Below, in pieces: positions 42,321 to 50,904 of a stretch of 64,000 nucleotides of DNA (positions are counted from its first letter, which is position 1; each line of letters opens with the position of its first letter). Under the pieces are notes generated by a model. That model was not told the origin of the DNA and made no database searches. It was given only the letters and a program-made list of their open reading frames with translations. A program made the translations under genes and the position numbers. The stretch covers positions 124,001 to 188,000 of the forward strand of contig DASUWA010000032.1 of NCBI GenBank assembly GCA_036378675.1. Direction: 5' to 3'. The stretch comes from Acidimicrobiales bacterium. Lineage in GTDB: Bacteria > Actinomycetota > Acidimicrobiia > Acidimicrobiales > Palsa-688.

Positions 42321-45300
42321 GTGGAGAGAGAGCTGGATCGGATCGCGTTGGAAGCAGCGGCGGCCGCCGAGGCTGGTGGCTGGGCGTCTCGCGCCGAGGT
42401 CGCTGAACTTGCCGAGAATCCCCTTGGCTGGGCTGCTGCGCTACGACGACTTATTCATGAGACAGACGACCTGCTGGTCGGTGCCCACCGGCTGGTGGGG
42501 GAGGAGCGCGACCAGGTGCTCGCCGACCTCGCCGATGAACGGCAGCGGCTTGCCGAGGCATTGGGGCGCGTCTCAGGCGATTCGATCGACCCCCCGTCTC
42601 TGAACGGCGCCGGCGATCCCCATTCGAGCGGGCAGCGTGGCGCCTCCGATTCCGGCAGGCACGAAGGCGTCTCCGCAGACCAGTCCGCGCAGGAACCGAC
42701 CCCGGCCGAGCCCGCCGTTCTGCAAGCATCGTGGGGCGAGGGGCGAGTCGTTGTCTGGGCGGGTGCTCCTGGTACCGCCGGATCGGTCGAGGACCTCGAG
42801 GAGCTGCTGGCCAGGGCGGATGCGTCAGTTATCGGATGGGAGCGCCACAGTTCGGTGAACACGCCGGCCGGACAGGCCGAGGCCAAGTCGGCGCCCCTGT
42901 CTCAGACTTTGGGCTGGCTGGTAGGGATAGGTGCCGGCCAGGTCGGCGCAGCCGAGGTCGGGGTCAGTGAGGCCGAGCTCACCGTCGGGCCGAGCCTCAG
43001 GTGGCTGGGCGAGATCGCCGTTTGGGGGACGGAGCTGGTCGCCCAGGGTCGAATGGTCCCGGTCGTCAGGGGGACCTCGGCCAGTTCCTCCGAGCCGAAG
43101 AAGGGCGGGTCGCGCCACCGCGTTCGCTGGGTGCCGGCCCTAGTCGCCCGGGATCGCCTGCACGATCTGGTTACGCGGATGCCGGGATCGGTCGCTGCCG
43201 TTCAGGCCTCGGCGCAGCCTGATTCGGTGTGCCGCTCGGTCCTCGCCGGAGTCGTCGACGCGGTATGCCGGGCCGGTGCGGCGAGGCTGGTGGCTCCCGC
43301 CGCGGCGCCACACGCGCGGACCCGGACCGAGACCGCGGAAGCCGTCCTCTACGGCCTGGACGGAAGGCCGTTCACCGCGGACGCAGAGCCGGCCGCCAAG
43401 GTCGGGGAGGACCTCAAGAGGTGGGCGTCGCCGGTCACTGCCAACCACCGGGTCGGCCTGACCGTTCGATTGGACCCACCCGAGAGTGACGGTGGGTGGC
43501 TGCTCTCGGTGGAGGCGACCGGTATCGACAAGCACCCGATGCCGGTCGAGCACGCGCTCGTGGTGGCTTCCGGAACCAAGTCGCAGCAGGTCGAAGCACA
43601 ACTTCGCCGACTCGAGCGGCTCATACCGGCGCTTCGACGACCGAGCACCCGCCGGGGGCAGGTCGTCCTCGACGGCGACGAGGCGGTCGAGCTCATGTTC
43701 ACGACCGGCCGGGCATTGGTCGGCGCCGGGTTCGATGTGATGCTGCCCAAGGTTTCGAGCAGGAAGCCGAGCCCGCAGCTCCGCCTCTACGCGGAAGCTG
43801 TGGACGGGCAGACCCAGGTCGGGGTCCAGCAGCTGGCGAACGTGAAATGGTCCGTCTTCTTCGACGATCTCGAGCTGGACGCGGCCGGCGTCGTCGCGCT
43901 GGCCAGGGAGGCGCAGCCGCTCGTCAAGGTGCGCGGACGTTGGGTCCATCTCGACCGCGCGGACCTTATCGCCGCGGCGGCGGCCCTTGCAGAACGGGCG
44001 TCGATAACCCAGCTCACAGGTGCGGCCGTGCTGCGCCAGGCCGTCGGGCTCGAAGGCTCGGCGCTCGGTGGTCCCGTGCGGGTCGACGGAAGCGGATGGG
44101 CTGCCGACCTCCTGCGCGGCGCCACGACCCATCCACCGGCGCCGATAGACACCCCTGACGGATTCGCCGGGCAGCTGCGGAGCTACCAGGCGGAGGCCGG
44201 CGGCTGGCTCGGTTTTCTCGACCGTGCCGGTCTGGGAGGGTGCCTGGCGATGGACATGGGCCTCGGCAAGACCCCGACCATCCTCGCCCACCTGCTGGTC
44301 GATCGCGGACACGGGCCTGCGCTCGTGATCTGCCCGCCGGCGGTCCTCGGCAACTGGGCCGAGGAGGCCACGCGCTTCACGCGAGGGCTGAAGGTGACGA
44401 TGCATCACGGCCCGCGGCGCGCTGAGGGCGACTCGATTGCGAAGCTCGCCTCGACTTCCGACGTGGTGCTCACCACCTACGCCACCGCGGTTCGTGACAT
44501 AGATGCGCTGTCGAAGATCACCTGGCGCCGGGTTGTTGTCGACGAGGCACAGGTGATCAAGAACTACCAGAGCGACACCGCGCGCGAGCTACGCCGCCTG
44601 CAGGCCCATTCGCGGATGGCGCTCACCGGCACGCCGGTCGAAAACGGCCTCGGTGACCTGTGGGCGATCCTCGACTTCACCAACCCTGGTTTGGTCGGCC
44701 CGCGGAACGCGTTCATAGAAAACCTGTCGAGAAACACCGCTTCTACGAACGGGAGCACGCCTGCTCAGGCTCCGGCCAGGGCTTCAGAGGAGAACGCGTT
44801 GCGCGCTCTCAACGGACTGCTGATCTTCCGCCGCACGAAGACCGAGCCCGAGATCGCCGCAGAGCTGCCGGACAAGGTCGACAAGATCGAGCATTGCCCG
44901 ATGACCACTGAGCAGATCGGCCTGTACCAAGCGGTCATCGACCGCTTGCTGACCGGCGGTCTGGAGTCCGACTCCAACGCCCGGAAGGGCCAGGTCCTTG
45001 CGGCCATCACCGCCTTGAAGCAGATTTGCGATCACCCCGCCGCCTACCTTCGGGAGGACGACGACCGCGACACCCTGGTCGGAAGGTCCGGCAAGCTCGC
45101 CCGGCTCGAGGAGCTGGTCGGCGAGGTCTTCGCCAACGGCGAGAGGATCCTGATTTTCACCCACTTCGCCCGGTGGGGGGAGCGGATGGCCACCTACTTG
45201 AGCGAGCGGACCGGCAGGAAGATCGGCTGCTACCACGGCGGTCTTGCCCGCAACGTGCGCGACTCGCTGATCGAGGAGTTCCAGAACGGAACCGGTCCAG

Positions 45301-45662
45301 GAGCGCTTGTGCTGTCGATCAAGGCCGGCGGCTCGGGTCTGAACCTGACTGCAGCGAACCACGTGGTCCTCTACGACAGGTGGTGGAACCCCGCCGTCGA
45401 GGACCAGGCTCGGGACCGGGCGTGGAGGATCGGCCAGGACAAGACGGTCATGTCACACCGCTTCGTGTGCCCGGGCACGGTCGACGAAAGGGTGGAGGAG
45501 ATCGTGGCAGGCAAGCGGAAGGTCGCCGGGATGGTGCTGCCCGCTCGCAGCAGCCTGGGCGATCTCGACGCCGAGCAGCTGCGGAGCGTTCTGGGCTTGC
45601 GGGAGGACGAGCTAGTCGAGGACGAGCCGTCGGATGAGACCGGCCAGGAGGTGGCGGCTTGA
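42321..45662 (+). CDS. SNF2-family DEAD/DEAH-type helicase
   Basis: A large Swi2/Snf2 (HepA-type) ATPase of about 1113 residues. An N-terminal half of some 600 residues precedes the ATPase and includes the SNF2-associated region. Motif I is CLAMDMGLGKTPTILAHLL, motif II is VVVDEAQVIKNYQSD, motif III is RMALTGTPVENGLGDLW, and the C-terminal helicase lobe has ILIFTHFARWGERM, SIKAGGSGLNLTAANHVVLYDRWWNPAVEDQARDR-type motifs V and VI ending AWRIGQ. Such proteins remodel nucleoprotein complexes, for example stalled RNA polymerase. The start is uncertain: GTG at 42321 (reads VERELDRIALEA) or TTG 42261. It overlaps the small downstream gene by TTGA. Confidence 0.88.
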   Translation: MERELDRIALEAAAAAEAGGWASRAEVAELAENPLGWAAALRRLIHETDDLLVGAHRLVGEERDQVLADLADERQRLAEALGRVSGDSIDPPSLNGAGDPHSSGQRGASDSGRHEGVSADQSAQEPTPAEPAVLQASWGEGRVVVWAGAPGTAGSVEDLEELLARADASVIGWERHSSVNTPAGQAEAKSAPLSQTLGWLVGIGAGQVGAAEVGVSEAELTVGPSLRWLGEIAVWGTELVAQGRMVPVVRGTSASSSEPKKGGSRHRVRWVPALVARDRLHDLVTRMPGSVAAVQASAQPDSVCRSVLAGVVDAVCRAGAARLVAPAAAPHARTRTETAEAVLYGLDGRPFTADAEPAAKVGEDLKRWASPVTANHRVGLTVRLDPPESDGGWLLSVEATGIDKHPMPVEHALVVASGTKSQQVEAQLRRLERLIPALRRPSTRRGQVVLDGDEAVELMFTTGRALVGAGFDVMLPKVSSRKPSPQLRLYAEAVDGQTQVGVQQLANVKWSVFFDDLELDAAGVVALAREAQPLVKVRGRWVHLDRADLIAAAAALAERASITQLTGAAVLRQAVGLEGSALGGPVRVDGSGWAADLLRGATTHPPAPIDTPDGFAGQLRSYQAEAGGWLGFLDRAGLGGCLAMDMGLGKTPTILAHLLVDRGHGPALVICPPAVLGNWAEEATRFTRGLKVTMHHGPRRAEGDSIAKLASTSDVVLTTYATAVRDIDALSKITWRRVVVDEAQVIKNYQSDTARELRRLQAHSRMALTGTPVENGLGDLWAILDFTNPGLVGPRNAFIENLSRNTASTNGSTPAQAPARASEENALRALNGLLIFRRTKTEPEIAAELPDKVDKIEHCPMTTEQIGLYQAVIDRLLTGGLESDSNARKGQVLAAITALKQICDHPAAYLREDDDRDTLVGRSGKLARLEELVGEVFANGERILIFTHFARWGERMATYLSERTGRKIGCYHGGLARNVRDSLIEEFQNGTGPGALVLSIKAGGSGLNLTAANHVVLYDRWWNPAVEDQARDRAWRIGQDKTVMSHRFVCPGTVDERVEEIVAGKRKVAGMVLPARSSLGDLDAEQLRSVLGLREDELVEDEPSDETGQEVAA

Positions 45663-45925
45663 GCAAGCGCCGGCGCCCGGCCGCGAGCCGGCGGCTCGCC
45701 GAGCAACGTTTCTGGGGCCGCTCCGAAACCGAGTCGGAGCCGGTGAAGATTCGCCCGACCGGCGATCCGGCCGCGGTGGTGCGTTCCCTGGGCGCGCCAC
45801 CGCTGCCTCTCGACCCTTCGTTGGTCGAAAGGCACCTGACTGCGGTCTACGAGGAGGCGGTTCGTGCAGCTACCGCGTTGGCCGCTGCGAACGGGCTCCT
45901 GGCGGAAGACGAGGACTCGGCCTGA
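45659..45925 (+). CDS. Small conserved-context protein downstream of the helicase
   Basis: An 88-residue protein starting at TTG 45659, overlapping the helicase stop. It has a basic N-terminus (SKRRRPAASRRLAEQRFWG), a Pro-rich linker and a C-terminal helix HLTAVYEEAVRAATALAAANGLL. I do not recognise the family. The overlap suggests it is made with the helicase, perhaps as a partner. A SWIM zinc-finger protein, often encoded next to such helicases, is absent. Confidence 0.6.
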   Translation: MSKRRRPAASRRLAEQRFWGRSETESEPVKIRPTGDPAAVVRSLGAPPLPLDPSLVERHLTAVYEEAVRAATALAAANGLLAEDEDSA

Positions 45926-45933
45926 GCCAGCCT

Positions 45934-46158
45934 TTACTTGTACCGGTAGGTGATGCGGCCTCTGGTCAGGTCGTAAGGGCTGATTTCGACCTGGACCTTG
46001 TCGCCGGGAAGCACGCGGATGCGATTCATGCGCATCTTGCCGGAGTTATGGGCCAGGACCTCATGTCCGTTGGCCAGCTGGACCTTGAACATGGCGTTCT
46101 TCAGCGCCTCGCTCACCGTGCCTTCGAGCACGATTGCATCTTCCTTGCCTTGGGGCAG
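45934..46158 (-). CDS. infA: Translation initiation factor IF-1, probable CTG start
   Basis: A 74-residue S1-fold protein: [41 protein letters not shown] and the C-terminal [15 protein letters not shown] identify IF-1. Family members begin about nine residues before EGTV, with KxDxI. That segment ([12 protein letters not shown]) is present here, but the only in-frame NTG in front of it is CTG at 46158, with GGAGG seven bases upstream; an in-frame TAG lies at 46162-46164. A GTG at 46131 would delete nine conserved N-terminal residues and has no ribosome site. The gene faces the small protein gene and starts next to a 24-bp repeat array. Confidence 0.9.
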   Translation of the reverse strand: MPQGKEDAIVLEGTVSEALKNAMFKVQLANGHEVLAHNSGKMRMNRIRVLPGDKVQVEISPYDLTRGRITYRYK

Positions 46159-46172
46159 TCTCTATCCTCCAT

Positions 46173-46359
46173 TACACAGGGCCGGTTTCCCGGCCATACA
46201 CAGGGCCGGTTTCCCGGCCACAATTTCACATGGCCGGTACACAGGGCCGGCTCCGGCGACAGCTACACAAGGCCGGGTTCCGGCGAATACACAGATCCGA
46301 TTCCCGGCCACTACAAACGGTGGGGTTCCGGCCATTACACGTGGCTGGGTCCCCGGTAC
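46173..46359. repeat. 24-bp tandem hairpin repeat array
   Basis: Seven or more units of about 24 bp: two identical copies at 46173-46196 and 46197-46220, then after a 17-bp partial unit diverged copies starting near 46238, 46264, 46288, 46312 and 46336. Each begins TACACA(G) and its first copies hold GGCCGG-TTTC-CCGGCC, a 6-bp hairpin. It fills the space between infA and the DMT gene, next to the infA ribosome site. GTTGACTATCAAC (46364-46376) follows as a palindrome. Confidence 0.92.
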
Positions 46360-46423
46360 TTTCGTTGACTATCAACCAGTGTAGGGCGGACACGGTCGTC
46401 TTACCCCGTAGGCTGAGAAAAAG

Positions 46424-47287
46424 ATGACGGTTGTCCTGGCGCTGGTCGCGTCGGCCCTTTTCGGCACCGGTGTCGCTCTCCAGCAGCGGCCTGCATCCGA
46501 AGTGCCGGATCAATACGCAGGCCGCCCGGCCTTGCTGCTTCGGGTGGTCCGCAACCCGCTTTGGCTCGCGGGCGTGGTCGCCGAGATCGGCGGCTTCGTT
46601 ACCCAGGTGATCGCATTGCGCAAGGGCTCGTTGGTGATCGTCCAACCCCTGATCACCACGTCTCTCCTCTTCACCGTCGGCCTCGTCTCGCGCTGGAACC
46701 GCCAGACGGTCACGCACCGGGACTGGTTGTCCGTCGTCGCCGTCGCGTTCGGTCTCGCGGTCTTCCTCGGTGTCGCGTCGCCGAGCAAGCACAGCTCGGG
46801 CACGGCGCCCGCGGATCAGTGGGTCATGGCCGGAGCGTCGATGGCTGCATGCCTGACCTTCCTGATCTGGGCCGGTTTGAAGAGTTCCGGCCGGCGGAGG
46901 GCCGCCGCTTTGGGGCTCGCGGCCGGGCTGGGCGACGCGTTCATGGCGGTCTTCACCAAGGCGTTCGCGAGCGCCACCGACCATGGTCTTGGCTCGGCCT
47001 TTACCACCTGGGTGCCCTACTCTCTGTGCGTCGCCGGCATCGCCGCGATGCTTCTCACCCAGACCGCATACCAGACGGGACAACCTAAGATCGCCATACC
47101 GCTGATAACCGTGACCGAACCTCTGGTCAGCTCCGCAATCGGTGTGGCCTTGTTCGGTGAAGCCGTCCACGTTGGGGGGATCCGCGCACCGTTCGTTCTG
47201 GGTTCCATCGCGTTGATGGGGGCCGGGCTGGTTTCGCTCAGCCATACCAGCGTGACGGAGGCGGCCGAGCCCGTCTCGGCCAGTTGA
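46424..47287 (+). CDS. DMT-superfamily transporter, NIPA/EamA-like
   Basis: A 287-residue membrane protein with about nine hydrophobic stretches: for example residues 2-18, VVRNPLWLAGVVAEIGGFV, PLITTSLLFTVGLV, DWLSVVAVAFGLAVFLGVA, and VPYSLCVAGIAAMLLTQ. GTGVALQQRPASEVPDQYA near the N-terminus and the repeat structure fit the DMT superfamily, NIPA-like subgroup with some Mg transport members. It would sit in the cytoplasmic membrane. TTGA overlap couples it to the aminotransferase gene. Substrate unknown. Confidence 0.8.
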   Translation: MTVVLALVASALFGTGVALQQRPASEVPDQYAGRPALLLRVVRNPLWLAGVVAEIGGFVTQVIALRKGSLVIVQPLITTSLLFTVGLVSRWNRQTVTHRDWLSVVAVAFGLAVFLGVASPSKHSSGTAPADQWVMAGASMAACLTFLIWAGLKSSGRRRAAALGLAAGLGDAFMAVFTKAFASATDHGLGSAFTTWVPYSLCVAGIAAMLLTQTAYQTGQPKIAIPLITVTEPLVSSAIGVALFGEAVHVGGIRAPFVLGSIALMGAGLVSLSHTSVTEAAEPVSAS

Positions 47288-48414
47288 GCCCGCCTTTCGT
47301 CCCCCCCGCCCGCGTCGTATTCGACAAGGAGGACCGGGAGCGGATACTCGAGATGATCGACGGCGCACTGATGAGCGGCACGCTGACCATCGGTCCTCTC
47401 ACCTCAGAGCTCGAGACGTCCTTCGGGCGAGCTCACCAGTCCCCTCACGCGGTCGGCACCAACTCGGGGACCAGCGCAATAGAGATCGCGCTGCGCGCGT
47501 GCGGCGTCGAATCAGGCGAGGTGATCGTCCCCGCCAACACGTTCTACGCCACCGCCGCAGCTGTGGTCCACGCCGGCGGGCGGCCGCGATTCGCGGACGT
47601 CGACCCGTCCACCTTGGCGCTGTCGGCTGAAACAGTGGCACGTGCTCTTCGCCCGTCGGTTTCGGCGGTGATCCACGTCCACATCGGAGGGTCGATCAGC
47701 CCCGAGATAGAGCCGATCCGCGAGCTCTGCGCGCAACGGGGTGTCATCCTGTTCGAGGATGCTGCACACGCTCATGGGTCGACGCTCGACGGAAGGTTCG
47801 CCGGGTCGTGGTCGAAAGCAGCGACCTTTTCCTTCTATCCGACCAAGGTTGTAGCCAGCGCCGAGGGCGGCATGATCCTGACCTGCGAGCGGTCGTTGGC
47901 CGACGAAGCGAGGGTGTACCGCGATCAGGGGAAGGCGAGCTTCCTCGGAGGTGGCCATATTCGCCTCGGCTCGGCGTGGAGGATGAGCGAGCTGCAAGCC
48001 GCCGTCGCGTTGGTTCAGCTCGATCGGATGAGGGAGCACATCGACCGGCGCCGTGAGGTGGCGGCAAGCTACGACGCCGCCCTCGCCAAGATCGATGGGA
48101 TTTCCGTTCTCGGCGACGAGAGCGGTGGGAGCAACTACTACAAGTACGTAGCCGTCCTCGACGGCGGGATCGATCGGAGCACGTTCAAGGCGACGATGAA
48201 GGACGAATTCGCGGTTGGCATGAGCGGCGAGGTTTATGCGACACCGTTGCACCTCGAGCCGATTTTCGAGCCGTTTGTCGAGGAGGGCCTGCCTGTTGCC
48301 GAGGAGCTCTGCGCTCGCCACGTCTGCCTTCCCATCCACTCCGACATGGCCGATTCGGAGGTCGATCAGGTGATCGAAGGGATCACGGGCACGCTCGGAA
48401 AGATGCTCGGATGA
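47284..48414 (+). CDS. DegT/DnrJ/EryC1/StrS-family sugar aminotransferase
   Basis: A 376-residue PLP enzyme of the DegT family. TNSGTSAIEIALRACGVESGEVIVPANTF near residues 60-85, FEDAAHAHGSTLDG with the PLP-contacting Asp, and the Schiff-base Lys in FYPTKVVASAEGGM are present. The C-terminal IHSDMADSEVDQVIEG is typical. These enzymes transfer an amino group onto keto-sugars. TTG at 47284 overlaps the transporter stop, and ATGA couples it to the glycosyltransferase gene. Confidence 0.87.
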   Translation: MSPPFVPPARVVFDKEDRERILEMIDGALMSGTLTIGPLTSELETSFGRAHQSPHAVGTNSGTSAIEIALRACGVESGEVIVPANTFYATAAAVVHAGGRPRFADVDPSTLALSAETVARALRPSVSAVIHVHIGGSISPEIEPIRELCAQRGVILFEDAAHAHGSTLDGRFAGSWSKAATFSFYPTKVVASAEGGMILTCERSLADEARVYRDQGKASFLGGGHIRLGSAWRMSELQAAVALVQLDRMREHIDRRREVAASYDAALAKIDGISVLGDESGGSNYYKYVAVLDGGIDRSTFKATMKDEFAVGMSGEVYATPLHLEPIFEPFVEEGLPVAEELCARHVCLPIHSDMADSEVDQVIEGITGTLGKMLG

Positions 48415-49508
48415 AGCTGAAGCGGGCCCTTTTCGTGTCAGGGTCGCTCGGCAAGGGTCACGACGTGCTCGCCGAAGCGTGCGCCTCCGCTCTGGTCGAG
48501 CGCGGGGTTGAATGCAGGACGGTAGACGCGATGCTGCTCCTGGGAGGCGGGTTGAGCTCCGTCGGCGATTTTGTCTTTCGCAGGCTGCTGTCGGTGAACG
48601 CGATCTACGACGCATTCCACTTCTCGCAGTTACGAGACGATGGGAGGATCGGTCGGTTCATGGACCGGGCCGCCCTGAACCGCATTGTTCCTCACCTTCG
48701 CAAGGTCATCGACGAATTCGATCCGCAGCTGATCGTGCCGGTGTTCGCCACCGGCGCAGGCGCGGCTTCGAGATTGAGGTCGAGCGGGGCGGATTTTCGT
48801 TCGATCGTCGCAATGACGGACTCGTTCGCGCACCGGATGTGGGTTCACGAATCGACCGACCTTTTTCTGGTGACGTCTCCCGCGGCAGGGGAGTCGGTGC
48901 GTCGCTACTGGCCCGAAGCAAAGGTCGAGGTGATCACGGCTCCCGTGCGTCCAGGCTTCTACGTCGCCCCCACCAAGCGCGAGGCCAGGCAGAAGCTCGA
49001 GATCGACGAGCACGGGCGCTGCGCCCTGTTGATGTCGGGTGCCTGGGGACTCGGTCCCTTGGACGGCGCCGCCGAGGCTCTCGCCTCCCAGGGAGTCTGG
49101 GTTCTGGCTGTCGCGGGCACCAACCAGAGTCTGGAACGGCGCCTCCGCCAGCTCGCCGACCGGAACCCGATGGTGATCCCTTTCGGGTACACCGATGAGG
49201 TCCCCACCTTGATGTCTGCATGCGACGTGGTGGTGACCAGCTCCGGCGACACGTGCAGGGAGGCGCGCACCATCGGTCGTGGGATCGTCCTGCTCGACGT
49301 CGTCCCAGGGCACGGCCGCGAGAACCTTATGCACGAGCTGGAACTCGGGGGTGCTACCGCGTGCATGGCCACGCCGGAGTCGATCGCAAGGGCGGTTGTG
49401 TCGTTCGTGTCGGATCCGGTCCGTTCCCGGGTTCCGCCGGCCCGCGAGGCGCATCTCGCTCCCGCGCAGTTCGTAGCCGCGGTGCAGGCTCTCGGCCTCG
49501 AAGTCTGA
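48411..49508 (+). CDS. Glycosyltransferase, MGDG synthase/MurG-like
   Basis: A 365-residue GT-B-type protein. FVSGSLGKGHDVLAEACASAL near residues 8-28 is the acceptor-side motif of the MGDG-synthase family (KGH instead of GxGH), DPQLIVPVFATGAGAAS follows, and the donor site region is YTDEVPTLMSACDVVVTSSGDTCREARTIGRGIVLLDVVPGHGRENL. It would glycosylate a lipid at the membrane. With the upstream aminotransferase it may make an amino-sugar lipid. It ends one base from the facing hpnO. Confidence 0.8.
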   Translation: MKLKRALFVSGSLGKGHDVLAEACASALVERGVECRTVDAMLLLGGGLSSVGDFVFRRLLSVNAIYDAFHFSQLRDDGRIGRFMDRAALNRIVPHLRKVIDEFDPQLIVPVFATGAGAASRLRSSGADFRSIVAMTDSFAHRMWVHESTDLFLVTSPAAGESVRRYWPEAKVEVITAPVRPGFYVAPTKREARQKLEIDEHGRCALLMSGAWGLGPLDGAAEALASQGVWVLAVAGTNQSLERRLRQLADRNPMVIPFGYTDEVPTLMSACDVVVTSSGDTCREARTIGRGIVLLDVVPGHGRENLMHELELGGATACMATPESIARAVVSFVSDPVRSRVPPAREAHLAPAQFVAAVQALGLEV

Positions 49509-49509
49509 G

Positions 49510-50883
49510 TTATTGCTTCACCGCTCTGGTTGTCAGGCCCCACCCGAAGTGCCAGATGGGCCGGGTGCTCCTGTGTATCGATTCCATCACCGAGCAGAAT
49601 GCCCGAACGAACTGTGAGGCCTCGTCGGCGGTTGTTACCAGGGGCGGCAGCAGCTTGAGCACGTCGACGTGATCGCCGGCGGTCTGCGTGAGGATGTTGT
49701 GCTGTTCGAAGAGGGAGCACACGACCATCTGGGTGAACAGCCCCCGGCGGGCGAAGGTCAGAGGCGTGTATCGGTTGCGTAGCCTGCGCGAATTCGGTCT
49801 GCCGAACTCGATGCCGATCATCAAGCCGCGCCCGCGAACGTCGACGACCAGTTCGTAGCGTTCCGCGGCGGCCTTCAGCTCAGATTGCAGGCGGCCACCT
49901 ACGCTCGCTGCGTTGGCGATCAGCCCCTCGTCGTCTATGACTGAAAGGGTGGCCAGGCCAGCGGCCATCGCGAGCGCGTTCCCGCCGTAGGTGGAGCCGT
50001 GCACCAGGACGCGATCCATCGACGAGTAGACCCGCTCGAAGATCTGAGTCGTAGTGAGGGTTGCCGCGACCGGGACGAACCCGCCGGAGAGGGTCTTGCC
50101 GATGGTGACGATGTCCGGATGAACCCCGTCGTGCTCATGGCAGAGAAAACGTCCGGTCCTCCCGAGACCGGTCTGCACCTCGTCACAAATGAGCAACGCG
50201 CCCTTGCGGTGGAGAAGCTCGGCAGCCTCGGCCAGGTACCCGTCGGGAGATACACGGACAGTCTTTCCCTGGATGGGCTCGACGATGAGAGCGGCGACAC
50301 CGCCCTTGTGGAGCTCCGAGCTCAAGGCGGCGAGGTCACCGAAGGGCACCGATGTGCCGGGCAGCAGCGGACCGAACCCGGCCCGGAACTCCCGCGCCCC
50401 GTTGACGGACAACGACCCGGCCGTCAACCCGTGGAACGCGTGCTCGCAGTAGAGGACTCTCGGCTTGCCGGTGAAGTACCTGGCGAACTTGAGGGCGGTC
50501 TCCACCGCCTCGGTGCCGCTGCTCGAAAAGTACACACGATCGAGCGTGGGAACTCGCTCGATGAGCGCTTCGCCGAGGAGTCCCGCCAGCAAAGGGGTGT
50601 CCATCTGGACCATGTCGGCCAACTCGGCGTCGAGGGTTTCGCGTATGGCCTTCCGCACCTCGGGGTTCGAACGGCCGATCCCGAACACGCCGAAACCTGA
50701 CAGATAGTCGAGGTAACTCTGCCCGGAGTCGTCGTAGAGGTACGAGCCCTCGGCTCTCTCCCATCGCTTGTCGAACCCGATCGAGCGGAGGACACGCGGC
50801 GTCTGTGGGTTGAGGTATTTCGACCACAGTGCAGCCCCTTCGCCCTTGCGGGCCTGAAGGACGCTGGGCAGGTCGAATCCCAT
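49510..50883 (-). CDS. hpnO: Hopanoid class III aminotransferase (HpnO-like)
   Basis: A 457-residue class III PLP aminotransferase. YFSSSGTEAVETALKFARYFTG near residue 120-140, ALLICDEVQTGLGRTG with the PLP-binding Asp near 230, and the Lys in IVTIGKTLSGGFVPV near 258 are all there. Its operon with hpnH and shc identifies it as the HpnO-type enzyme that makes aminobacteriohopanetriol. ATG at 50883. It is the last gene of the hopanoid operon, 21 bp after hpnH. Confidence 0.85.
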   Translation of the reverse strand: MGFDLPSVLQARKGEGAALWSKYLNPQTPRVLRSIGFDKRWERAEGSYLYDDSGQSYLDYLSGFGVFGIGRSNPEVRKAIRETLDAELADMVQMDTPLLAGLLGEALIERVPTLDRVYFSSSGTEAVETALKFARYFTGKPRVLYCEHAFHGLTAGSLSVNGAREFRAGFGPLLPGTSVPFGDLAALSSELHKGGVAALIVEPIQGKTVRVSPDGYLAEAAELLHRKGALLICDEVQTGLGRTGRFLCHEHDGVHPDIVTIGKTLSGGFVPVAATLTTTQIFERVYSSMDRVLVHGSTYGGNALAMAAGLATLSVIDDEGLIANAASVGGRLQSELKAAAERYELVVDVRGRGLMIGIEFGRPNSRRLRNRYTPLTFARRGLFTQMVVCSLFEQHNILTQTAGDHVDVLKLLPPLVTTADEASQFVRAFCSVMESIHRSTRPIWHFGWGLTTRAVKQ

Positions 50884-50904
50884 ACCAACCAGGAGCCTAT
50901 GTCA

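Noticed and set aside
46173-46359. Possible CRISPR array from the 24-bp repeats
   Set aside because: There are no unique spacers; units are directly adjacent and diverge gradually.
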